Part shown: piece by piece, positions 1 through 6,709 of the stretch
Layout of the letters: each line of letters begins with the position of its first letter
Numbering within the stretch: position 1 is the stretch's first letter
DNA from: Lentzea guizhouensis
GTDB taxonomy: Bacteria > Actinomycetota > Actinomycetes > Mycobacteriales > Pseudonocardiaceae
Assembly (NCBI RefSeq): GCF_001701025.1
Contig: NZ_CP016793.1
Coordinates: forward strand, 6,758,001 to 6,822,000
DNA length: 64,000 nt
Reading direction: 5' to 3'
The notes under the pieces: generated by a model
Database searches by the model: none
Seen by the model: the letters and a program-made list of their open reading frames with translations, nothing else
Told to the model about the DNA's origin: nothing
Translations under genes and position numbers: made by a program

Positions 1-495
1 CTGCGGGTTGACCAGGACGAGCAGTTCGCACCCCTGGTCACGTACCACCTCCGCGTCGAACCGCCAGCCGTCGGCCGTGTGCTCCATGGGGATCGGCACG
101 ACCCGGCGGCCCGCGCGCAGGATGCTCGCGAGGAACGGCGGGTAGGTCGGCACGTGCAGCGCGACGCCGTCACCGGGGGCGGTCGTGTGCTCGACGACCA
201 CCTGGAGGACCTGGATGAGGTCGCTGAAGACCCTGGTGTGCCCGGAGGTGGGCGTCCAGCCGAAGCGGGTGTGCATCCGCTGCTCGAACGCGGTGACCAC
301 CGGGTCGCCGGCCGGCCAGTGCGGGTAGCCGAAGTCCTCGCGCTCGACCTCCTGCCACAGCCGGGCTTTCACGGCGGGTGGGAGGCCGAAGTCCATGTCC
401 GCCACCCACGCGCCGATCGTGCCCTGCGCGAGCGATCCCCACTTCACCCCGGAACCCGACCGCAGCCGGGTCTCGTCGATCCGGTCGAAGCTCAC
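1..495 (-). CDS. MalY/PatB-type PLP aminotransferase, 3'-truncated by the window edge
   Basis: The reverse strand from a GTG at 495 reads VSFDRIDETRLRSGSGVKW and continues open to base 1, so about 165 N-terminal residues are present and the C-terminus lies outside the window. An AWVADMDFGLPP segment followed by FGYPHWPAGDPVV and RFGWTP is characteristic of the MalY/PatB branch of fold-type I PLP enzymes (cystathionine beta-lyase/aminotransferase), where the ADMDF motif lines the cofactor pocket. The PLP lysine is not in the visible part. The GTG start overlaps the TGA of the upstream DinB gene (GTGA at 495-492), so the two are translationally coupled. Substrate cannot be told from this fragment. 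Confidence 0.8.
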   Translation of the reverse strand, partial: MSFDRIDETRLRSGSGVKWGSLAQGTIGAWVADMDFGLPPAVKARLWQEVEREDFGYPHWPAGDPVVTAFEQRMHTRFGWTPTSGHTRVFSDLIQVLQVVVEHTTAPGDGVALHVPTYPPFLASILRAGRRVVPIPMEHTADGWRFDAEVVRDQGCELLVLVNPQ

Positions 496-953
496 GCCAC
501 ACCCCGCTCGATCACGGCGCGCAGCATGTCCACGTGACCGTGGTGCTGGGCCAGCTCCTCGTAGACGTGCAGCAGCGCGGCACCCTGGTCGAGCGGGACG
601 TCCGGGCCGAGGAACGACGAGTCGGGCTCGGCTCGCAGCGGTGCGCGGAAGTCGGCCTGCCGCACGTCCTGCTCCAGCGCCTCCTTCGTGCGCTCGACGC
701 GGGCGAGCAGCGGCTCGACCGGTCCGGCCGCCACGAACTCGGAGTCGCGGTCCCGGTGCGCGGGACGGCCGGCGACCAACTCGCCCGCCCAGTAGTCGGC
801 CACACCGCAGCAGTGCGTCAGCAACGCGTACGGGCTGCTCACGCCGGGTATGGGCGTCAGGGTCGCGCGCTCGGCACCGAGGTCGCGCACGGTCGTGGCC
901 ATGCCGTCGAGGGCCTGGCCGGTGAAGTGGAGGTACTGCTCGACAGTGATCAT
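492..953 (-). CDS. DinB/mycothiol-dependent isomerase-fold protein
   Basis: A 153-residue helical protein. The LTHCCGVADYW segment (about residues 46-56) and EELAQHHGHVDML near the C-terminus give the spaced histidines of the DinB/MDMPI four-helix fold, which in this superfamily bind a metal and can use mycothiol as thiol cofactor. No specific reaction can be assigned. ATG at 953 is chosen over the TTG at 956 because AAGGTG lies just upstream. It is divergent from the CGNR regulator at 1026, and an inverted repeat overlaps its promoter. It is probably co-transcribed with the downstream MalY-type gene through the GTGA overlap. Confidence 0.75.
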   Translation of the reverse strand: MITVEQYLHFTGQALDGMATTVRDLGAERATLTPIPGVSSPYALLTHCCGVADYWAGELVAGRPAHRDRDSEFVAAGPVEPLLARVERTKEALEQDVRQADFRAPLRAEPDSSFLGPDVPLDQGAALLHVYEELAQHHGHVDMLRAVIERGVA

Positions 954-960
954 CAAGTCC

Positions 961-1026
961 CGTCACCTTCTAAGCCGGTGACGCTCACGTTGCCCGGCGC
1001 GTGCGTCACCTGTCAAGATGGTTACG
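961..1026. promoter_or_regulatory. Divergent promoter with two CGTCACC-N9-GGTnACG operators
   Basis: CGTCACC (961-967) and GGTGACG (977-983) form an inverted repeat with a 9-nt spacer. The same layout recurs 43 bp later as CGTCACC (1004-1010), 9 nt, GGTTACG (1020-1026). A promoter TTGCCC (990-995), 18 nt, CAAGAT (1014-1019) ends 6 nt before the GTG at 1026, as in leaderless actinobacterial mRNAs. The second repeat straddles that -10 and start codon, and the first lies over the DinB promoter region. Autoregulation by the CGNR protein is inferred. Confidence 0.5.
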
Positions 1027-1565
1027 TGAGCTTCGCGTTCGTCAGCGGCGACCTCGCGCTGGACTTCCTGGGCACCCTGAAGTGGCGCGACGGCGACCAG
1101 GAGGAGCTGCTGAGCTCCCCGCGGGACCTGGCGTCGTGGGCGCTGCAGGCAGGGGTGATGACCGAGCCGCCGCGGCTGAGCGCGGCGCAGTTCACCGCGC
1201 TCGTCGAGCTGCGGGAGTCGGTCTACCGGCTGGTCAAGGGCACGCTCGCCGGCAGCGGCTGGCCGGAGGAGGACCTGCGGCGGGTCAACTCCTACGCGGA
1301 CGCCCCGGCGCCGTCGTTCACGCTGACGGACACCGGGGTGCGCAGGCACGGCACCGCGCGGTCACTCGGCGGCGAGATCGCCCGCGCGGCAGCGGAACTG
1401 TTGTCCCGCAGGGACGAGCTGGTGATCCGGGAGTGCGGGCGCGACGACTGCACGCGGATCTTCATCGACCGGTCGCGCACCGGCAACCGGCGGTGGTGCG
1501 ACATGGAGGAGTGCGGCAACCGGATCAAGGCCGCCCAGTACCGCGCCCGCCGCAGGGCTCAGTAG
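1026..1565 (+). CDS. CGNR zinc-finger (ABATE-domain) regulator
   Basis: 179 residues. The N-terminal part (FVSGDLALDFLGTLKWRDGD) is the ABATE-type domain (PF07336 family). The C-terminus has CGRDDC, then RSRTGNRRWC, then EECGNR, the CX4C...CX4C-GNR zinc finger (PF11706) that gives the family its name and is taken to bind DNA. The in-frame ATG at 1018 is followed at once by a stop in its own frame, so the GTG at 1026 is the start; there is no Shine-Dalgarno and the transcript is probably leaderless. The gene is divergent from the DinB protein and shares operators with it. Its last 7 bp overlap the convergent tautomerase gene. The ligand is unknown. Confidence 0.82.
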   Translation: MSFAFVSGDLALDFLGTLKWRDGDQEELLSSPRDLASWALQAGVMTEPPRLSAAQFTALVELRESVYRLVKGTLAGSGWPEEDLRRVNSYADAPAPSFTLTDTGVRRHGTARSLGGEIARAAAELLSRRDELVIRECGRDDCTRIFIDRSRTGNRRWCDMEECGNRIKAAQYRARRRAQ

Positions 1566-1915
1566 ACCAGCTTCTGGTACTGCTCCCGGTCCAGGTCGTA
1601 GACCTCCAGCGTCACCTGCGTCGGCAGGCCGTCCACCGGCTTGAGGTGCTCACCGGCGAGTCCGATGACCGTGCGGCCCACCTCCTGCTTGCGCTCGGCG
1701 GAACGCCCGGACAGCAGGCCGACCCGGACGTGGACCATCGCCGCGGGGGAGCCGTCACCGATCACCGACTCCTCGATCTGCCGGAACCGCGTCTTGAACG
1801 CCCCTACCTCCGAGGAGACCAGCGGCGACACGGCCTGGTGCAGCGCGAGTGCGAAACCGCGGCGGTCGAAGGCATCGGCCAGCTCCGCGGAGTACTCGAC
1901 GGTGATCTGTGGCAT
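1559..1915 (-). CDS. 5-carboxymethyl-2-hydroxymuconate isomerase-like tautomerase
   Basis: 118 residues starting MPQITVEYSAEL. Proline 2, the catalytic base of the tautomerase superfamily once Met is removed, is present, and the PxxxVEYS start matches HpaF-type CHMI enzymes of homoprotocatechuate degradation. Length is right for CHMI (about 125 aa). A start nine bases upstream (MGRMPQ) would bury the proline, so the inner ATG is preferred. No other homoprotocatechuate genes are visible here, so the physiological substrate is open. The gene lies between NAD kinase and the CGNR regulator and converges on the latter. Confidence 0.75.
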   Translation of the reverse strand: MPQITVEYSAELADAFDRRGFALALHQAVSPLVSSEVGAFKTRFRQIEESVIGDGSPAAMVHVRVGLLSGRSAERKQEVGRTVIGLAGEHLKPVDGLPTQVTLEVYDLDREQYQKLVY

Positions 1916-1945
1916 GCGGCCCAACCTACCGCGCCACGTGACCGC

Positions 1946-2797
1946 TCACGTCAGCTCGGCCGAGTCCGTGAGCTGCAGCTTGCGCCGCGCCCGCTGGTAG
2001 AACGTCGTCAGCCCGAGCCGCACCACCTTCGCGGCGGCCGGCCTGCCGCGCAACGACACCCGATCACCCGGCTCGACGTACCCGGCGACCTGGCCGTCCA
2101 CCTCGACGGCCAGCCGCCCGCTCGTCGGCAGCAGGTCGAGGTCCACCTCGTCGTCGACCGACAGCACGACCCCGCGGCTGTACGCGGAGTGCGGCGCGGC
2201 GGGCGTGACCAGCAACGCCTCCACCGACGGACTCGTGATCGGCCCACCGGCCGAGAAGCTGTACGCGGTCGACCCGGTCGGCGTCGCGACGATCACCGCG
2301 TCCGCCGCGTAGCTCACGAACGGCTGCCGCGCCACCCGCACGGCCACCCGCGCGTTGCCCTGACCGGGCGTGCGCACGACGGCGACGTCGTTGAACGCGG
2401 TCACCCGGTGCTCGCCGAACGTCGCGTCGACCGCCAGCCGCGGCTCGACGGAGAACTCGCGCGCGTCGATGGCCGAGAGCGCCGCGGGCAGGTCCGGCAC
2501 GTCGACCTCGGCGAGGAACCCGAGCTTGCCCAGGTTGACGCCCAGCACCGGCGCCTTCTCCCCGTCCGCCAGCCGCATCGCGCGCAGCATCGTGCCGTCC
2601 CCGCCCAGGCTCACCACCAGGTCGGCGCGCCGACCGAGCTCCTGCGCCGAGACCGGGGTGGCCGCGCAGCGCAGGCGCTGGATCTCGTCGTCGATGCCGA
2701 GGATCTCGACACCGCGTTTGGCCGCCCAGCCGAGCACGGCGTCGACCGCGGCGGCGGAGTCTCGTTGCGGGTGCAGCACCAGTCCGGCGGCGTGCAC
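1946..2797 (-). CDS. nadK: NAD kinase
   Basis: 283 residues. It phosphorylates NAD to NADP with ATP or polyphosphate in the cytosol. The GGDGT nucleotide-binding motif lies at about residues 69-73 (LVVSLGGDGTMLRA), followed by VLGVNLGKLGFLAEV and the second conserved motif TAFNDVAVVR; TGSTAYSFSAGGP, another NadK signature, is also present. Length is normal for actinobacterial NadK. A GTG start at 2797 is used (MHAAGLVLHP). It is separated from the tautomerase by 30 bp on the same strand, and a 224-bp gap separates it from the divergent vanX-like gene. Confidence 0.95.
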   Translation of the reverse strand: MHAAGLVLHPQRDSAAAVDAVLGWAAKRGVEILGIDDEIQRLRCAATPVSAQELGRRADLVVSLGGDGTMLRAMRLADGEKAPVLGVNLGKLGFLAEVDVPDLPAALSAIDAREFSVEPRLAVDATFGEHRVTAFNDVAVVRTPGQGNARVAVRVARQPFVSYAADAVIVATPTGSTAYSFSAGGPITSPSVEALLVTPAAPHSAYSRGVVLSVDDEVDLDLLPTSGRLAVEVDGQVAGYVEPGDRVSLRGRPAAAKVVRLGLTTFYQRARRKLQLTDSAELT

Positions 2798-3021
2798 GTC
2801 AGCGCGTCCTCAGGTGTCGGTTCACGCTCGCCAGTCTGCCCGCGTCCAGCCGGGTGTGCGAACGAGTCCGAATTGGTCGGTTCGACCGGGCGGACGTGCT
2901 GGGTGTGGCCGGGTTGCTCAGCCGATCGGCCGATCTCGTGCCGCGGGAACCATCCGTCCGGCCGGGCGCGCGGGCCTTCCGGGGGAGGTTGGTCCGAGGA
3001 GGTGGTTCCTAGGTTTGCGGC

Positions 3022-3636
3022 ATGACGATCCTGCTGGCCGATCCGATCGTGCGCGCCATCCGCGTGCTGGACAACGGGGAGCCGCTCGTACCGCTCGACT
3101 TCACCCCTGGTGTCCTGGTGCGCGAGGGGCTCGCGGTGCGGTTGGACCAGGCCCGGTCGGCGTTGCCGTCCGGTGTGGACTTCCGCGTGGCCGAGGGACA
3201 CCGCAGCGCTGCGTCCCAGCGCGCGATCATCGAGGACTACACGGCCTCGTTGCACGAGCTGCACCCGGCGGCGGACGCCGTCGAGCTCGCCCGGCTGTCG
3301 AGCCGGTTCGTGGCTCCGCTGGAGGTGGCGCCGCACGTCGCCGGTGCCGCGGTGGACCTGACGCTGACCGGGGCCGGCGGTGACCTGTGGATGGGGACCG
3401 AGATCGACGCGACGCCCGAGGAGAGCGGCGGTGCCTGCTTCTTCGCGGCCGACGTGGACCCGGTCGCGCGGTGCAACCGCGAGCTGCTGGCCTCGGCGCT
3501 GGCGGGTGCGGGCCTGGTCAACTACCCGACCGAGTGGTGGCACTGGTCCTACGGCGACCGGTACTGGGCGCTGATGACCGGTGCCGGCCAGGCCCTCTAC
3601 GGACCGGTGGAGGTGGCTGCGTGGGCGCGCCCGTGA
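3022..3636 (+). CDS. VanX-like D-alanyl-D-alanine dipeptidase (peptidase M15D)
   Basis: 204 residues, the usual VanX/DdpX size. The zinc site is complete: PHVAGAAVD (the H-x3-G-x-A-x-D box) at about residues 106-114 and the EWWHWSYGDRYW box at about 174-185. The VAEGHRSAASQ segment carries the substrate-binding arginine region. No signal peptide is seen, so it would act in the cytoplasm, hydrolysing D-Ala-D-Ala. It heads an operon with racemase, ligase and acyltransferase genes. TAGGTT (3010-3015) lies 6 nt before the ATG while the GGAGG upstream is too distant, which suggests a leaderless transcript. It may confer glycopeptide tolerance or recycle peptidoglycan precursors; the sequence does not decide. 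Confidence 0.85.
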   Translation: MTILLADPIVRAIRVLDNGEPLVPLDFTPGVLVREGLAVRLDQARSALPSGVDFRVAEGHRSAASQRAIIEDYTASLHELHPAADAVELARLSSRFVAPLEVAPHVAGAAVDLTLTGAGGDLWMGTEIDATPEESGGACFFAADVDPVARCNRELLASALAGAGLVNYPTEWWHWSYGDRYWALMTGAGQALYGPVEVAAWARP

Positions 3637-4724
3637 CGGCGTTGCGGCAGGTCGTCTCCGGGCCTGAGCTGCAGGTCGACCTCGCCGCCGTCGCCGAGAA
3701 CACCCGGCGGTTCACGCGGGTGGCGCGGTCGGTGATGGCCGTGGTCAAGGCCGACGGGTTCGGGCACGGCCTGGGCGACGTCGCCCGGACGGCGCTGGCC
3801 GCCGGGGCGAGCTGGATCGGGGTCACGTCGCTGGAGGAGGCACTGGCGGTGCGTGCGTGCGGGGTCGAGGCGCCGGTGCTGAGCTGGCTGCACCCGGTCG
3901 ACGTCGACGTGGCGTCCGCGGTGCGGCACCGGGTCGACCTGAGCGTGCCGAGCGTGGAGCACCTGGCCGCGATCAGCGGTGCCGACGGACCGGTGCGGGT
4001 GCACCTGCAGCTCGACACCGGCATGGCGCGCGACGGTGCCGCGCCGGAGACCTGGCTCGCGCTGATGTCCGCCGCCCGGCGGGCCGAGCTGGCCGGACGG
4101 GTGCGGGTCGCCGCGTGATGGGGCACCTGGCGCTGGCCGACGAGCCGGGCGACCCGGCCAACGCGTGGGCGGCGGGCGTTCCTGCGGGGCGTGGAGATGG
4201 CGCGGCAGGCGGGTTGCGGCCGTGGGTGCGGCACCTGGCGGCCACGAGCGCGACGCTCACCGATCCGGCACGCACCTGGACTGGTGCGGATCGGAGCGGG
4301 GCTGGTCGGATCGACCCGTCCGGCACGACCGCGCTGCGCCGGCGCTGCGGCTGACCGCGCCGGTCGTGCAGGTGCGGCGGTGTCCGCGGGACCGGGTCGG
4401 GTACGGGCACCAGCACGTGACCGCACGGGAGACGACGCTCGCGTTGCTGCCGCTCGGGTACGCCGACGGATTGCCGCGGCCGCGTCGGGACGGGCCGAGG
4501 TGCTGGTGGCGGGACGGCGCCGGCCGGTCGCCGGGCGGATCTCGATGGACCAGGTCGTGGTGGACGCCGGCGACGACCCGGTGGCGGTGGGGGACGAGGC
4601 GGTCGTGTTCGGGCCGGGGGACGGGGGCGAGCCGACGGTGGCGGAGTGGGCCGCGTGGGCGGGGACGATCCCGCACGAGGTCGTGACGGGGATCGGGCGA
4701 CGCGTGCGGCGGTGCGCCCGATGA
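3621..4724 (+). pseudogene. Alanine (or serine) racemase, multiply frameshifted
   Basis: Pieces of a fold-type III PLP racemase appear in successive frames. LQVDLAAVAENTRRF and VMAVVKADGFGHG (PLP lysine) lie in the first frame up to 4118. VMGHLALADEPGDP, then RHLAATSATLTDPA, then IDPSGTTALR, then VGYGHQHVTARETTLALLPLGYADG, then GRISMDQVVVDAG and FGPGDGGEPT follow in alternating frames. At least six indels between about 4085 and 4500 are needed to join them. Motifs are intact and no internal stop interrupts them within the proper frame, so sequence error is as plausible as decay. GGAGG at 3609-3613 supports the GTG at 3621 (alternative GTG 3633). The stop overlaps a possible ligase ATG at 4721. 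Confidence 0.75.
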
Positions 4725-4744
4725 ACAACACAGGGGTGGGGCGG

Positions 4745-5689
4745 ATGAAGGTCGCTGTCATCGGCGGCGGGCAGAACTGCGAGCACGACGTCTCAGCGGC
4801 GTCGGCGGCGTCGGTCCGCTCGGCGCTGGACCCGGCGTCGTACGAGGCGGTCGCGCTGACGATCGGGCGGGACGGGCGCTGGTACGGGCCGGACGGGCGG
4901 TTGCTCGACCCGACGGTCGCGGGTGGGCTCGCGGCCGCTGTCGGTGTGCTGCGGACGTGTGACGTCGTGCTTCCCGTGGTGCACGGGCCGTTGGGGGAGG
5001 ACGGCACGCTGGCGGCGTTGTGCGAGCTGGCGAACGTGCCGTACGTCGGGGCGCCGGTGCGGGCCGGGGCGCTGGCGATGGACAAGTGGGCGACCAAGCT
5101 CGTCGCCGAGGCGGTCGGGGTGCGGACCGCGCCGGGCCGGCTGGTGACCTCAGAATCCGTTGTCGGCTGGACGGGACCGGTCGTGGTCAAGCCGGTCGCG
5201 GCCGGCTCCAGCTTCGGCGTCACGCTGGTCGACCGCGAGGAGGACCTCGACCTGGCGCTGAAGACCGCGCTGGAGCTCGACGACCGGGTGCTCGTCGAGG
5301 AGGTGGTGCAGGGCAGGGAGATCGACATCGCCGTGCTCGACGACCCGGACGAGGGCCGCAGGACCGGGCCACCGCTGGAGATCGTGGTGCCGGGCCTGTT
5401 CGACACCACCGTGAAGTACGACGGCAGCGCGCAGTTCGTGATCCCGGCACCGTTGACCGGCACCGAGCTGGAGGAGCTGGAAGAGGCCGCGCTGAAGATC
5501 TACGAGGCGCTGGGGTGCCGGGGGCTGGCCCGCGTCGACTTCTTCCTCACCGCCGACGGCCTGGTGCTCAACGAGGTTAACACCATGCCGGGCATGACGG
5601 CCGAGTCCCAGGTGCCCAAGATGTTCCGCGCCGTCGGACTGTCCTATCCGGACCTGCTGGACAAGCTCGTGCGCGGGGCCGCCGGGTGA
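4745..5689 (+). CDS. D-alanine--D-alanine ligase family protein (Ddl/Van type)
   Basis: 314 residues from MKVAVIGGG (an ATG at 4721 is also in frame and overlaps the racemase stop). The ATP-grasp ligase hallmarks are present: EHDVSAASAASV for the first D-Ala, LPVVHGPLGEDGT, PVAAGSSFGV, and GLARVDFFLTADG...LNEVNTMPG for metal binding. The omega-loop reads FDTTVKYDGSAQF, with Lys-Tyr as in D-Ala-D-Ala and D-Ala-D-Ser ligases rather than the histidine of VanA/VanB D-lactate ligases. It joins D-Ala to D-Ala or a related residue for the peptidoglycan stem. The operon context with a VanX-like peptidase and a racemase suggests specialised precursor remodelling. Confidence 0.88.
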   Translation: MKVAVIGGGQNCEHDVSAASAASVRSALDPASYEAVALTIGRDGRWYGPDGRLLDPTVAGGLAAAVGVLRTCDVVLPVVHGPLGEDGTLAALCELANVPYVGAPVRAGALAMDKWATKLVAEAVGVRTAPGRLVTSESVVGWTGPVVVKPVAAGSSFGVTLVDREEDLDLALKTALELDDRVLVEEVVQGREIDIAVLDDPDEGRRTGPPLEIVVPGLFDTTVKYDGSAQFVIPAPLTGTELEELEEAALKIYEALGCRGLARVDFFLTADGLVLNEVNTMPGMTAESQVPKMFRAVGLSYPDLLDKLVRGAAG

Positions 5690-6684
5690 GCTCGCAGCGC
5701 ATCGCCGGGCTCGACGTGCTGCGCGGCATCGCCATCCTGCTGGTGATGCTCCGGCACGCGTTCCCGGACGTCTTCCCCGGCGCCGGAGTTGTCGGGGTCG
5801 TCATGTTCTTCACGCTCAGCGGCTACCTGATCACCGGCGTGCTGCACAACGAGCTCGACCGCACCGGAAGGGTCAGCTTCACCCGGTTCTACGCCCGCCG
5901 GGCCCGCCGGTTGCTGCCCGCGCTGGTCGCTCTCGTGGTGATCTTCGTGGCGGTGACGCTGGTGTTCGACCCGCTGGGCGACAAGGACGAGCTCGTCACC
6001 ACCGCCGTCGTCCTGCTCACGTTCACCGGCAACCTGCCGATCCCCGGTGTGAGCGACGCGGCGTTCCACGGCTGGACGCTCGCCACCGAGGAGCAGTTCT
6101 ACCTGCTGTGGCCGGCGGTGCTGGCGTTCGCCTGGGCACGCGGCAAGACCACGGCGGCACTGGTCACGGCCGGGCTGGCGGCGCTCGCGGCGTGCACGGC
6201 GACCCTGGTCTGGCTGTGGCCGCACGCCGACAACGCCTACGCGCTGCCGACGTCGTGGTTCGTCTGCTTCGTGATCGGCGCGGCCGTCCGGCTCAAGGGC
6301 ACTTACGTGCCGCGCTGGGCGGTTCCGGTAGTTGTCGCTGTGCTGGCCGTGCTGTCGGTCGTGCCGTTGCGCGGCCACGCGACGACGTACCTGCTGGCGG
6401 GTCCGGCGATCGCGGGGTGCACGGCGGTGTTGCTGCTCGTGTGGTCGCGGTGCCGTGATGTCCCGCTGGCGGTGAAACCGCTGGTGGCGCTGGGAACCGT
6501 CTCGTACGGCGCCTACCTGTGGAACTACCCGCTGACCCTGTGGCTGCGCCCGGAGCTGGGCGCCGCCGCCGGGCCGATCGCGGCGGTGCTCACGATCGTG
6601 GCGGCGGCGCTCAGCTGGCGTTACGTCGAGGAACCGGTCATGCGGCGAGGTAGCCGTTCACCAGCGAGAGCCACCCCGGGTTGA
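5686..6684 (+). CDS. Acyltransferase-3 family membrane protein
   Basis: 332 residues. It starts at a GTG overlapping the ligase stop (GTGA), so it belongs to the same operon. The family signature RIAGLDVLRGIAILLVMLRH (split by the catalytic His region) is followed by VMFFTLSGYLITG and the Arg-rich FYARRARRLLPAL loop. About nine to ten hydrophobic helices follow, ending at LSWRYVEEPV. This is the acyl_transf_3 (OafA/NodX-like) fold that acetylates or otherwise acylates cell-envelope sugars. The membrane half of VanT serine racemases belongs to the same fold, which makes its position beside a racemase gene notable. Its acceptor is unknown. It converges on the WD40 gene. Confidence 0.85.
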   Translation: MSSQRIAGLDVLRGIAILLVMLRHAFPDVFPGAGVVGVVMFFTLSGYLITGVLHNELDRTGRVSFTRFYARRARRLLPALVALVVIFVAVTLVFDPLGDKDELVTTAVVLLTFTGNLPIPGVSDAAFHGWTLATEEQFYLLWPAVLAFAWARGKTTAALVTAGLAALAACTATLVWLWPHADNAYALPTSWFVCFVIGAAVRLKGTYVPRWAVPVVVAVLAVLSVVPLRGHATTYLLAGPAIAGCTAVLLLVWSRCRDVPLAVKPLVALGTVSYGAYLWNYPLTLWLRPELGAAAGPIAAVLTIVAAALSWRYVEEPVMRRGSRSPARATPG

Positions 6685-6709
6685 CCACCCACCCCGCCAC
6701 CCGGGAACG

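Noticed and set aside
3022..5689. Classical VanHAX glycopeptide-resistance cluster
   Set aside because: No D-lactate dehydrogenase (VanH), gene order differs, and the ligase has a Lys-Tyr omega-loop rather than the His of D-Lac ligases.
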